DNA of 64,000 bases from JANXQG01 sp963719885. GTDB lineage: Bacteria; Planctomycetota; Planctomycetia; Pirellulales; Thermoguttaceae. Both the position numbers and the translations under genes were made by a program. How positions within the stretch are numbered: the first letter of the stretch is position 1; every line of letters starts with the position of its first letter. The DNA lies in contig CAVRDP010000034.1 of assembly GCA_963719885.1 (NCBI GenBank), forward strand, positions 248,001 to 312,000, in the 5' to 3' direction. Of this stretch, positions 8,533 to 16,521 are shown one piece after another. The notes under the pieces were generated by a model. That model saw nothing but the letters and a program-made list of their open reading frames with translations. It was not told the origin of the DNA and ran no database searches.

Positions 8533-10386
8533 ATGAGGAAACGATGTCAATGGCTGTTGGCGGCGTGGATCGTATTGACCGCGGGCACCATGTACCCATG
8601 GTCGTGGTCGGCAGCCCACGCAGCCGGGACGAAGGATCCGCAGGCAGACGCGGGCAAGGTTACACCGCCGGTCGCCGCAGTGGTGTCTGCCCCGGAGAAT
8701 CTTTCCGCCAGCCAACAACAGTTGGCTGCCGAATTCAAAGACCTCCAGGGCATCCTCATGAGGATGAGGGACCAGGTTCGTCAGACCGATCCGAATCGGG
8801 CTACGCTGATCGAAAAGGCGATCAACGAAAGCGGCAAGCGGCATGTCGAAGCTGATTTCCAGGATATCGTCGACCTGCTTCGTAGCGAGAAGTTCGGTGA
8901 TGCGGCTCGCAAACAGGGCAAGGTCAATGACGATCTCGACGCCATTCTCAAGTTATTGCTCAGCGAAGACCGCTCCCAGGGGATCCAAGACGAAAAGGCC
9001 CTCATCCGCAAGTACCTCAAACTCCTCGACGGCATCATCCGCGAGCAGAAAGACGTCAAGGGCCGAACCGCCGGCGGCGACGATCCCAAGTCGCTTTCCG
9101 GCGAACAGGGCGGGCTGGCCCAGCGGACGGGCAATTTATCGAAGGACATCCACGAAGACCAGGAAAAGGCCCGCAGCAAGGACGACGAGAAGGGCAATTC
9201 GAAGAGCGACGGCAAAAACGACGGCAAAGGCGGTGAGAAGGGCGATAGCAAGGCCGGCGAAAAGGGCGGCGCCAAAGCTGGAGAGAAGAGCGACAACAAG
9301 GCCAAGCCTGGTGAAGGCAAGGGCAAGCCCGGTGACGGTAAGAGCAAGCCGGGTGACAGCAAGAGCAAGTCCGGCGATGGCAAAAACAAGCCCGGCGAAG
9401 GTGAAAGCGGGAAGTCGCAAGGCAAAGGCGAGCCGAGCGATGGCCAGGGCAAGGGGAAGGGAAAGAAGGGGAAGGGTCAAGGTCAGGGACAAGGCCAAGG
9501 TCAAGGAGAGAGCGAGGATCAAGACGATTCGCCCCAGCAGGCCCAGGATCCCAACAATCCGCCGCAGGAGCAGAACCCCGTCCGCAAGCGCCTGGAAGCG
9601 GCCAAAGACCACATGGAAGAGGCCAAGAAGCGGCTGGAGAAGGCCAAGAAGGAGGGGGCCGTGGAAGAGCAGGAGAAGGCCCTTCGCGAACTCGACACCG
9701 CCAAGGCCGAACTGGAGGAAATCCTGCGCCAACTTCGCGAAGAAGAAATGAAGCGGCTCTTGGCCATGCTCGAGGCCCGTTTCCTGAAAGTCTTGCAAAT
9801 CCAACGCGAAATCTATTCCGGCACCGTCCGCCTGGATAAGATTCCCGTAGTGGAACGTTCGCATGCCTACGAGATCGATACGGGCCGCTTGAGCAATCGC
9901 GAGGCGGAAATTGTGCAGGAAGTGGAAAAGGCCCTCTCGCTGCTCCGCCAGGAAGGCAGTTCCGTGGCCATGCCCGAGGCCGTCGAGCAGGTCCGCGACG
10001 ACATGCAGCAACTGGTCCATCGGCTGGCGGAAGGCAAGACCGAGGTGCTTACGCAAAACATCGAGAGCGACGTGATTAAAGAGTTGGAGGAAATCATCGA
10101 AGCCTTGAAGAAGGCGCAAAAAGACGCGGAGAACAAGAAGAAGCCGCCGGGACCGTCGCCCAACAGCCAGCCGCAGGATCCGCCCTTGATCGACCAGCTT
10201 GCCGAACTGAAGATGATCCGCGCCCTGCAAATGCGGGTGAACCGCCGCACCGAGCGTTATTCGAAGCTCATCGACGGCGAGCAGGCCAACAAGGGAGACG
10301 TGCAGGAGGCCTTGCGGCATCTGAGCGAGCAGGAGGCCCGCGTTCAAAAGGTTACCCGGGAATTGGAACTGGGAAAGAATCAATAA
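8533..10386 (+). CDS. Exported coiled-coil protein with Lys/Gly-rich low-complexity region
   Basis: ATG 8533 is chosen because AAGGAG lies 10 nt upstream; a GTG at 8524 would also be in frame. 617 aa. The N-terminal signal peptide (MRKRCQWLLAAWIVLTAG) runs directly into a reverse family A repeat, read GTMYPWSWS, before AAHAAG. A helical domain follows, then about 115 residues (9180-9530) made of K-, G-, S-, D- and E-containing units such as KPGDGKSKPGD. The C-terminal half is a long coiled coil rich in EAKKRLEKAKKE-type heptads. It is likely periplasmic or envelope-associated and belongs to the VWA block by position. No enzymatic motif was seen. Confidence 0.82.
   Translation: MRKRCQWLLAAWIVLTAGTMYPWSWSAAHAAGTKDPQADAGKVTPPVAAVVSAPENLSASQQQLAAEFKDLQGILMRMRDQVRQTDPNRATLIEKAINESGKRHVEADFQDIVDLLRSEKFGDAARKQGKVNDDLDAILKLLLSEDRSQGIQDEKALIRKYLKLLDGIIREQKDVKGRTAGGDDPKSLSGEQGGLAQRTGNLSKDIHEDQEKARSKDDEKGNSKSDGKNDGKGGEKGDSKAGEKGGAKAGEKSDNKAKPGEGKGKPGDGKSKPGDSKSKSGDGKNKPGEGESGKSQGKGEPSDGQGKGKGKKGKGQGQGQGQGQGESEDQDDSPQQAQDPNNPPQEQNPVRKRLEAAKDHMEEAKKRLEKAKKEGAVEEQEKALRELDTAKAELEEILRQLREEEMKRLLAMLEARFLKVLQIQREIYSGTVRLDKIPVVERSHAYEIDTGRLSNREAEIVQEVEKALSLLRQEGSSVAMPEAVEQVRDDMQQLVHRLAEGKTEVLTQNIESDVIKELEEIIEALKKAQKDAENKKKPPGPSPNSQPQDPPLIDQLAELKMIRALQMRVNRRTERYSKLIDGEQANKGDVQEALRHLSEQEARVQKVTRELELGKNQ
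8583..8611 (-). repeat. Short in-frame hairpin repeat, family A, copy 4 (reverse)
   Basis: A reverse family A unit followed by GTGGTCGG. It is read GTMYPWSWS at the end of a signal peptide. The GTGGTCGG extension is also found on the copy at 29651. Confidence 0.85.
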
Positions 10387-10388
10387 AA

Positions 10389-10552
10389 GGAATTGCAAAT
10401 TTCAAAATGAAAATTGCAAATTGGAGATTGGAGATTCGACATTGCCTGCGGAAGGCGACTCGTATCTGAAGCTTGGAAGGAGAAAGGTATGCGCCATCTT
10501 GTAAGTAATCGATCGAGCACGATTTCTGCCGGCAATTTGCAATTTGCAATTG
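10389..10552. repeat. AATTGCAAATTG-type inverted repeat spanning a start codon
   Basis: The left arm (10389-10435) contains AATTGCAAATT and AAATTGCAAATTGG. The right arm (10531-10552) is GGCAATTTGCAATTTGCAATTG. The start codon and first 14 codons of the next gene lie between the arms, and the right arm itself is translated as GNLQFAI within its signal peptide. Confidence 0.7.
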
Positions 10553-11598
10553 TTGTTTTCGGCCTGTTTTGCGCCTCCGCCCAGGCCGCCCCGGCTGCTT
10601 CGTCGCTGCCGCCGGCCGATCCGGTGATCCGCAAGGCGCCGACCTGGCGTCCGCCGCAGGTTTCGGACGTCAAGGCCCAGGTTGTTGCCTGGCTGCAAAA
10701 AAACGCCGCCGACCCGGGCCTGCGCAGCAAGGCCTTGGCCGTCGTCAGCGGCATCGGCGATCAGGCCGGCGGCTCCGAATTGCTCGACCGCCTGGCCGAG
10801 ACCTTCGCCCTGGTCGATCCCAAGGTGGTGCAGCTTGTGGAAATCTGTTCGCACCCGCGCAGCAGCTTGATCCTGCCGAGCTTCGCCTTCTTGACCGATT
10901 CCAAGACGCCGCCGCTGGTAGCTGCCAACATGCGGCTATACTACGGCCGCTGGCTCGTCCAGGGGCAGTGGTTCGAAGAGGCCTTGGAACAACTCGGCGG
11001 CCTGAAGACGGCCGAAGTCGTGGCCCCCGCCGAACTGCTTTTCTACCAGGGCGTGACCTACCATCGCATGCTCAACAAGGTCGAAGGGCTCAAGGTCATC
11101 AACCAGTTGCTCGACGGCGCCGAGGCCAGCCCGCGACGCTACGTCGCCGTGGCCTACCTGATGCAGGCCGATCTCAACTCCTTGGAAGAGGAAACGCTCG
11201 ATCACATCGCACGGCGGATGGAAGACGTGCAGCGGCGGCTCGACCTGGGCCGGGCCGGACCCAAGGTTCGCAAGGTCGAAGATGGAGTGGTCGAGTCGCT
11301 CGACAAGATGATCAAGAAGATGGAAGAAGAGCAGAACAAGCAGAACCAGAGCCAGTCCAATTCGTTGCAGTCCAGCAGTCCCGCCAAAGACAGTGTGCCC
11401 AACGCCGGCAAGGCCCCGGGCGACGTCGCCAAGCGAGACATCGGCCACAAGAGCGGCTGGGGCGACATGCCGCCGCGGGAGCGTGAAGAAGCCTTGCAGC
11501 ACATGGGCCGCGATTTCCCTCCGCACTATCGCGACGCCATCGAAGAATATTTCCGCAAACTGGCTACCGAAGACAACAGCGGTGACGATGATAAATAA
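10489..11598 (+). CDS. Exported protein of unknown function in VWA block
   Basis: ATG 10489 has a GGAGAAAGG site just upstream. 369 aa. The signal peptide contains NLQFAIVVFGLFCASAQA, whose first part is encoded by a repeat arm. The mature protein is helical, with a possible TPR-like repeat region (YYGRWLVQGQWFEEALEQLG). It ends with a Lys/Glu/Gln/Ser-rich tail and a conserved-looking motif PPREREEALQHMGRDFPPHY. That last segment resembles C-termini of planctomycete envelope proteins coded beside vWA genes (inference). It sits 102 nt after the coiled-coil gene and 21 nt before the NPCBM gene, so co-transcription is likely. Confidence 0.75.
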   Translation: MRHLVSNRSSTISAGNLQFAIVVFGLFCASAQAAPAASSLPPADPVIRKAPTWRPPQVSDVKAQVVAWLQKNAADPGLRSKALAVVSGIGDQAGGSELLDRLAETFALVDPKVVQLVEICSHPRSSLILPSFAFLTDSKTPPLVAANMRLYYGRWLVQGQWFEEALEQLGGLKTAEVVAPAELLFYQGVTYHRMLNKVEGLKVINQLLDGAEASPRRYVAVAYLMQADLNSLEEETLDHIARRMEDVQRRLDLGRAGPKVRKVEDGVVESLDKMIKKMEEEQNKQNQSQSNSLQSSSPAKDSVPNAGKAPGDVAKRDIGHKSGWGDMPPREREEALQHMGRDFPPHYRDAIEEYFRKLATEDNSGDDDK

Positions 11599-11619
11599 AC
11601 CAAGGTTTCGAGGTCAACG

Positions 11620-12852
11620 ATGCACGCAATCCTGCCATTGATGCTCCTTTCGGCCCTTGCTGACCATGGGTACATGGTGCCCACGCCGCAGTTCGACGCC
11701 CAGCTTCTAGATGGCTCTCGGGTCTCCGGCAGCCTGGTCCGTTGGGATGCCGCGCAATTGGTCGTCGAGAACGCGAAAGGCAGTACCACCCTGGACGCGG
11801 GCAAGTTGGCTTCGGTAACGCCGCAAAGCGTGCCGGCAAATTCCACGGTGAAGCCGGCCGTGTGGGTCGACCTGATCGATGGTTCGCAACTGGCGGCCAC
11901 GGAATACACCGCAGAGAAAGGCCGGGCCAAGATCACCTTCTCGGCCACCGAAATTTTGGAAATCCCGACCGCCCAGATCGACGCCGTCCGCTTTCAGCCG
12001 GCCTCCGAGGCAACGGCCTTGGAGTGGTCGCGGATCCGCGGCAGGAAGGTGCGCAGCGACGTGCTGGTGACCGGCAGTTCCATCGCAATTGACCATCACG
12101 AGGGCGCCCTCGAAGACGTTACCGACACGAAGGCCCGCTTTACTCTCAGCGGCCAGGTCCAGGCATTGGGAGTCAAGCGCTCGAAGATCTTCGGCTTAAT
12201 CTATTTTCACGCCACGGCGGCTTCCGCGCCGGAATGCGTCTATTCGATCGTCGACTCGGCCGGTTCGCGCTGGGCGGCTGCCTCCTTGAATCTCAGCGAA
12301 GGCAAGATCGAGTTCACCGTGCTCGGCGGCCGCACGGTCCGGCGTGGGCTCGACCAGATCACCAAGATCGATCTTTCCTGCGGCAAGATCGTCTACCTGA
12401 GCGTTCTGAAACCCGACTCCGAAACCTTCACGCCCTATCCCTTCACCCTCACCGGAAAAGAACTCGCCAGCCGCCTGGAGTTCTCGCGGGTCCGCCGCGA
12501 CCAGAATCTCGAATCGAAGTCGCTGAGCATCCACGGTCAGATTTACCGCAAGGGATTGGCCCTTCGCAGCCGCAGCGAGCTGGCCTGGACCTTGCCGGGC
12601 AAGTTCAGCCGCCTGGAGGCGATGGCCGGGATCGACGACTATGTTCCTCGCCCCTTGGGCAATGTCCGCTTGCAGATCCTCGGCGATGGCAAGTCCCTGT
12701 TGGACGCGAACGTTACCGGCAGCGACAAGGATGCCAAGCCGATCAGCCTCGATGTTTCCGGGGTGCGGCGGCTGGTGCTGATCGTGGAATCGCAGGGCAA
12801 TTTCGGCACGGGCGACCATCTCGACCTGGGAAACCTGAGGTTGATCAAATGA
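11620..12852 (+). CDS. Exported NPCBM/NEW2-domain protein
   Basis: 410 aa. The short signal peptide MHAILPLMLLSALA is followed immediately by a family A repeat read DHGYMVP, so the insertion sits at the predicted signal-peptidase cleavage site. The first two thirds is beta-rich with repeats such as LLDGSRVSGSL and WVDLIDGSQLAATEY. The C-terminal part has the NPCBM pattern (AWTLPGKFSRLEAMAGIDD, then LVLIVESQGNFGTGDHLDLG), a carbohydrate-binding-like beta sandwich common in planctomycete exported proteins. The stop overlaps the next gene in ATGA, so translation is probably coupled to the HtrA protease. Confidence 0.85.
   Translation: MHAILPLMLLSALADHGYMVPTPQFDAQLLDGSRVSGSLVRWDAAQLVVENAKGSTTLDAGKLASVTPQSVPANSTVKPAVWVDLIDGSQLAATEYTAEKGRAKITFSATEILEIPTAQIDAVRFQPASEATALEWSRIRGRKVRSDVLVTGSSIAIDHHEGALEDVTDTKARFTLSGQVQALGVKRSKIFGLIYFHATAASAPECVYSIVDSAGSRWAAASLNLSEGKIEFTVLGGRTVRRGLDQITKIDLSCGKIVYLSVLKPDSETFTPYPFTLTGKELASRLEFSRVRRDQNLESKSLSIHGQIYRKGLALRSRSELAWTLPGKFSRLEAMAGIDDYVPRPLGNVRLQILGDGKSLLDANVTGSDKDAKPISLDVSGVRRLVLIVESQGNFGTGDHLDLGNLRLIK
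11662..11682 (+). repeat. Short in-frame hairpin repeat, family A, copy 5
   Basis: A perfect family A unit read ADHGYMVP. It lies directly after the hydrophobic core of a signal peptide. Confidence 0.85.
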
Positions 12853-14765
12853 AAATTCATGGAGTCAACAAAGTAGCAGGCACCGGGCACCATGTACTCA
12901 TGGTCGGTGTGCCGTCCGTCCTGCGGCCCCGACCGCAGGTTTTTCAGCAATCGAGAGGCTTCTGGCGGACGGCACACGGAGTGTGCCTGCTACTTTTCTT
13001 GTCCCACGCCGGCAGTGCCGCGCAGCCGCCCGCCGAAGTCTTGGCGGCCGAGTCGCAGCGAATCGCCGTCATGGCCAAGGCCAGCAGCAGCGTACTGGCG
13101 ATCTTTGATGCGGCGGGACAGGGAGGCGGTTCCGGCGTGGTCATTTCCGCCGACGGCTACGCCTTGACCAACTTCCACGTCGCCCGCCCCTGCGGCAATG
13201 CCATGAAGTGCGGCATGTCCGACGGCCGGGTCTACGACGCCGTTATCGTCGGGCTCGATCCGACCGGCGACGTGGCCATGATCAAGCTGCTGGGCCGCGA
13301 CGACTTTCCCCATGCCGAACTCGGCGACAGCGACCGCCTGCGGACCGGCGACTGGGTCTTCGCCATGGGCAACCCGTTCCTCTTGGCTACCGACTTCCAG
13401 CCCACGGTCACCAGCGGCATCATCTCCGGCGTCCATCGCTATCAGTTCCCTGATGGCACGCTCCTGGAGTATGCCGACTGCCTGCAGACCGACGCCTCGA
13501 TCAATCCGGGCAACTCCGGCGGTCCGTTGTTCAACGGCCAGGCGCAGGTCGTGGGCATCAACGGCCGCTGCTCGTTCGACAAGCGGGGCCGCGTGAGCGT
13601 CGACGTGGGCTATGCCGTTTCCATCAACCAGATCAAGAACTTCCTCGGCGTCTTGCACAGCGGGCGGATCGTCGATCATGCCACGCTGGGCGCCCGCGTG
13701 ACGGCCGACGACCAGGGACGCGTGTTGGTCGCCGACATCCTGGAATCGTCCGACGCCTACCGCCGCGGAGTGCGGATCGACGACGAAATCATCAACTTCG
13801 CCGGCCGGCCGATCACCACGCCCAACGGCTTCAAGAACGCCTTGGGCATCTTCCCCAAGGGTTGGCGCGTGCCGCTGACCTATCGCCGCGACAACCAGAC
13901 CTACCCGATCTACGTCCGCCTCACCGGCGTGCATGGCCGCGAGCAACTGATCGAAAAGACCCTCGGCCGGCCCGCACAGCCGATGCCCCTTCCCAAGCCG
14001 GGCCGGGCACCCGGTACCCCGGGTCGGGGCCGCAAAGGCCAGCCCCAGCCCAAGCCGTTGCAAGTTCCAAAAATCGAAGCGCAGAAGGCGCCCATGCCGG
14101 AAGTCGTGAAAAAGGTCTTCGAAGAGAAGCATGGATTCGCCAATTTTTTCTTCAATAAGCAGGAGCAAGACCGCGTGTTCAAGCTCTGGAAGCCGCCCGG
14201 CGATGCCAAGGGCGGGGCACCCGGCGGGGCACCCAGTACCCTGGGTCGGGGTCGCGGCGTCTGGACCTTCGTGGGCAGGCTGCAAAGCGGCAAGGAAATT
14301 CGCTTCCGCGTGGCCGACAACGAAGTCCAGCTCAAGGCCCCGGCGGGCGATTCCAAGTGGACGCTGGGCCCCAAGTTCGCCGAGGCATTCCAGCCCGGAA
14401 GCAACAACGGGCTGCTGCCGGCGATGTTCCTCTACCGGCTGATGGCGTTGGACGGCCGCAAAGGCTTCAGTAACGAGGCGTATTACTTGGGCACGCTGCC
14501 GTTGCCGCCGCAGGAGGGATTGTTCGACGTGGTGGTTGCCCCCTATCGCGGCGTGGAAAGCTGGTTCTATTTCGACCCGCGCGGCCGACTGGCCGCCATG
14601 GAAATCCATGTCGACGAGCATGCCGACCCCTGGGAAGTCCACTTCGCGCAGTATCACGACGTCGACGATCACGATCTGCCGGGCCACATCGCGGTCTACG
14701 GCAACGGCAGCGTGTTCGAATTCGACTGCGATCAATTCCGTTTTACCGACGAGGCGGGCAAGTAA
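12849..14765 (+). CDS. HtrA/DegP-type serine protease with PDZ domain
   Basis: 638 aa. The start at ATG 12849 overlaps the previous stop (ATGA). The signal-peptide region is built from a large hairpin repeat that provides the hydrophobic core VCLLLFL. The trypsin-like domain has a complete triad: His110 in TNFHVARP, Asp141 in TGDVAMIKL and Ser223 in GNSGGPLF. A PDZ domain follows at about residues 280-350 (VLVADILESSDAYRRGVRIDDEI). A long C-terminal region with no known domain contains two Gly/Pro repeat insertions (14005 and 14227). It is expected to degrade or chaperone misfolded envelope proteins. The two next HtrA-like genes have lost their triads, so this one is the only likely active enzyme of the three. 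Confidence 0.9.
   Translation: MKIHGVNKVAGTGHHVLMVGVPSVLRPRPQVFQQSRGFWRTAHGVCLLLFLSHAGSAAQPPAEVLAAESQRIAVMAKASSSVLAIFDAAGQGGGSGVVISADGYALTNFHVARPCGNAMKCGMSDGRVYDAVIVGLDPTGDVAMIKLLGRDDFPHAELGDSDRLRTGDWVFAMGNPFLLATDFQPTVTSGIISGVHRYQFPDGTLLEYADCLQTDASINPGNSGGPLFNGQAQVVGINGRCSFDKRGRVSVDVGYAVSINQIKNFLGVLHSGRIVDHATLGARVTADDQGRVLVADILESSDAYRRGVRIDDEIINFAGRPITTPNGFKNALGIFPKGWRVPLTYRRDNQTYPIYVRLTGVHGREQLIEKTLGRPAQPMPLPKPGRAPGTPGRGRKGQPQPKPLQVPKIEAQKAPMPEVVKKVFEEKHGFANFFFNKQEQDRVFKLWKPPGDAKGGAPGGAPSTLGRGRGVWTFVGRLQSGKEIRFRVADNEVQLKAPAGDSKWTLGPKFAEAFQPGSNNGLLPAMFLYRLMALDGRKGFSNEAYYLGTLPLPPQEGLFDVVVAPYRGVESWFYFDPRGRLAAMEIHVDEHADPWEVHFAQYHDVDDHDLPGHIAVYGNGSVFEFDCDQFRFTDEAGK
12871..12997. repeat. Large hairpin element E, copy 1, with nested family A repeat
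   Basis: The arms AAGTAGCAGGCAC and GTGCCTGCTACTT enclose inner arms GTGCCGTCCG and CGGACGGCAC. The right side, GGCTTCTGGCGG then CGGCACACGGAGTGTGCC and TGCTACTTTTCTTG, matches the copy at 47553-47664. In the left arm, the ACTCCG expected from the other copy is replaced by a family A unit (12885-12905). The whole element is translated as the signal-peptide region of the HtrA protein. Confidence 0.88.
12885..12905 (-). repeat. Short in-frame hairpin repeat, family A, copy 6 (reverse, nested)
   Basis: A reverse family A unit with loop TACT instead of TACC, read GHHVLMVG. It lies inside the left arm of element E. Confidence 0.85.
14005..14029 (+). repeat. Short hairpin repeat, family B, copy with CGG/CCG arms
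   Basis: The layout is GGGC-ACCCGG-TACC-CCGGGT-CGGGG, with 6-bp arms around TACC. It is read GRAPGTPGRGRKG in the HtrA protein. The layout equals family A but with different arm bases. Confidence 0.75.
14227..14251 (+). repeat. Short hairpin repeat, family B, copy with CAG/CTG arms
   Basis: The layout is GGGC-ACCCAG-TACC-CTGGGT-CGGGG, preceded by an extra GGGGCACCC. It is read GGAPGGAPSTLGRGRG. Compared with 14005, one base pair of the stem is changed on both sides. Confidence 0.75.
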
Positions 14766-14769
14766 GAAG

Positions 14770-15897
14770 ATGAATCGATTGCAATGTGCCAATAGACGTA
14801 GTGTAGGACAAGCTCGCGGGCAGTATGCCGTAGATGGGAGAGTCGCGTTTGTCGGTGCCCGCTCGCTTGTCCCACCCTACGTTTGGTCCGCCGCGTTGCT
14901 GGCGATCGCCGTGTTGCTTGGTTCAAATACCGCTACCGCAACCGATACCGGCCTGGCGCGCATGATCGATCAGACCCAGACCAAGATGGTAAAGATCTAT
15001 GGCGCCGGCGGATTCCGCGGCATGGAGGGCTATCAGAGCGGATTCCTGATCTCGGCCGAGGGACACGTCCTCACCGCCTTGAGCTACGTGTTGGACACCG
15101 ATCGCATCACCGTCACCCTGAACGACGGCCGCCGCTATGACGCCAAGCTCCTGGGCGGCGATCCGCGGTTGGAAGTCGCCGTGCTGAAGATCGAAGCGAC
15201 GAACTTGCCTCATTTCGACCTCGCCAAGGCCGTGCCGCTGACCGCCGGCACGCGGATCCTGGCGTTGAGCAATCTCTTCAACGTGGCCATGGGCGACGAG
15301 CCTGCCAGCGTGCAAAGCGGCACGGTCTCGGTGCTCACCCGTTTGGAAGGCCGCCGCGGCGTTTTCGAGACCCCCTATCACGGCCCGATCTACGTGCTCG
15401 ACGTGGCCACCAATAATCCCGGCGCCTCGGGCGGCGCCTTGGTGACCTTTCGCGGCGAGTTGGCCGGCCTGTTGGGCAAGGAGCTCCGCAATTCACTCAA
15501 CAATACCTGGTTGAGCTATGCCGTGCCGATCGATCAGCTTCGCCAATCCGTCGACGAGATCAAGGCCGGGAAGTTCATCTCGTTGAAGGACTTGCCGCCC
15601 GAGAAGAAGCCCGCCCATCCCATGGATCCCGTGCTGTTGGGCATCATGCTCGTGCCCGACGTCCTGGAACGGACGCCCGCCTACGTCGACCAGGTTCGCC
15701 CCGGCACGGCTGCCGCCCGGGCCGGCCTGGTGCCCGACGACTTGGTCTTGCTGGTCGGCAATCGTCTCACGCAATCGTGCAAGGCCTTGCGGAAAGAGAT
15801 GGAGATGATCGATCGGGCCGACGCTGTGAAGATCACGATCCTTCGCGGACAGGATTTGGTCGAGGTGACGTTGCAGGCCGGGCCGGATGATAAGTGA
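14770..15897 (+). CDS. HtrA-like protein with degenerate triad (likely pseudoprotease)
   Basis: 375 aa from ATG 14770, only 4 nt after the previous stop; the longer open frame upstream lies inside the preceding gene. A palindrome (14801-14880) encodes residues 11-37, ahead of a signal helix SAALLAIAVLLG. The trypsin-like fold is recognisable, but the catalytic His is replaced by Ser105 (LTALSYVL) and the Asp by Glu135 (RLEVAVLKIE). Ser220 is kept (NNPGASGGALV). A PDZ domain closes the protein (PDVLERTPAYVDQVRPGTAA). Without the His it is unlikely to be a protease; a binding or regulatory partner of the upstream HtrA is an inference from adjacency. Confidence 0.85.
   Translation: MNRLQCANRRSVGQARGQYAVDGRVAFVGARSLVPPYVWSAALLAIAVLLGSNTATATDTGLARMIDQTQTKMVKIYGAGGFRGMEGYQSGFLISAEGHVLTALSYVLDTDRITVTLNDGRRYDAKLLGGDPRLEVAVLKIEATNLPHFDLAKAVPLTAGTRILALSNLFNVAMGDEPASVQSGTVSVLTRLEGRRGVFETPYHGPIYVLDVATNNPGASGGALVTFRGELAGLLGKELRNSLNNTWLSYAVPIDQLRQSVDEIKAGKFISLKDLPPEKKPAHPMDPVLLGIMLVPDVLERTPAYVDQVRPGTAAARAGLVPDDLVLLVGNRLTQSCKALRKEMEMIDRADAVKITILRGQDLVEVTLQAGPDDK
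14801..14880. repeat. Palindrome of the GTAGGGTGGG family inside a reading frame
   Basis: The right arm TGCCCGCTCGCTTGTCCC-ACCCTAC matches the left arm GTAGGACAAGCTCGCGGGCA with a short deletion. Unlike the intergenic copies at 5707 and 8449, it is translated (SVGQARGQYA...ARSLVPPYV) at the N-terminus of the second HtrA-like protein. Confidence 0.8.
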
Positions 15898-15950
15898 TGA
15901 AGGATGAAGGATGAGGGATGAGGGATAAGGGATGAGGGATGAGGGATGAA
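15895..15950 (+). repeat. GATGAGG-type minisatellite
   Basis: Seven to eight units of (G)GATGAGG/GATAAGG/GATGAAG follow directly on the stop codon of the second HtrA-like gene; the TGA is part of the first unit. The rest of the gap to 16173 has no gene. It holds an A-rich stretch (AATACGCAAAATATACGAAAAGG) that looks like another dispersed repeat. Confidence 0.8.
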
Positions 15951-16173
15951 TGTCGTTTAACCCGGACGCGACACCTGCGCAGCGGGTTGCGGCGACGGTG
16001 AATCGACAAATGACGAAGAGGGAAACCACGAAATACGCAAAATATACGAAAAGGGGAAGAAGGGAAGGAACACTAATTTCGTCTGTATCGTGGTTCTGGA
16101 ATGCGGGCTCTTATACCGGAGAAAAGAACGTCAGTATTTCTAGACGGACGGATAGCATGTCGGAGGTAATATA

Positions 16174-16473
16174 ATGGAAGAGAATTATCGACGAAAAACA
16201 TTTTGGGAGTTCGTAGCGCCGAAGGTTGCTGCTTGGGTGGTGGTGCCGACAGGATTATTGGCGGGGGCAATGATCGGCCTTATGTCGGATTTCGGCGTGA
16301 CGAACACGCTGAGGAACATAAAACTCAACCCGGAAGTGTTCACCGCGCAGTATGCATGGGTGCTCGTTGTTGGTGGGTGGGCAGCGATTGCGGCTTTACT
16401 CGCAGCGGCGGTGGTGTGCGGCGCTGGCACTGATCCGAGTACGAGGGTGATGGGTGATCAGAGGGTCAGGTGA
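16174..16473 (+). CDS. Small two-helix membrane protein, unknown
   Basis: 99 aa with a good ribosome site (GGAGGT) 8 nt before ATG 16174. Two predicted membrane helices (VAAWVVVPTGLLAGAMIGLM and AWVLVVGGWAAIAALLAAAV) are separated by about 30 polar residues. It stands between two HtrA-like genes. No family was recognised and the C-terminal tail (STRVMGDQRVR) may be read-through sequence. It could be an ordinary hypothetical protein of the operon. Confidence 0.55.
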   Translation: MEENYRRKTFWEFVAPKVAAWVVVPTGLLAGAMIGLMSDFGVTNTLRNIKLNPEVFTAQYAWVLVVGGWAAIAALLAAAVVCGAGTDPSTRVMGDQRVR

Positions 16474-16521
16474 CAGAGTGGTCGGGAGTCTTCGTTGTAG
16501 GCCGGAGATACTAGTCTTGGA

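Noticed and set aside
9136..10398. 420-aa Leu-rich frame antisense to the coiled-coil gene
   Set aside because: It mirrors the Lys/Gly- and Glu-rich repeats of the sense protein and has no ribosome site.
12990..14792. 600-aa open frame antisense to the HtrA protease
   Set aside because: The sense strand has a full catalytic triad; the antisense frame lacks any recognisable domain.
15895..15950. CRISPR or attachment-site candidate in the GATGAGG tract
   Set aside because: Units are 7-8 bp with no spacers and recur at other gene ends; they are simple minisatellites.
15950..16174. 74-aa open frame between HtrA-like genes
   Set aside because: It is composed of dispersed-repeat sequence (AATACGCAAAATATACG type) and has no ribosome site.
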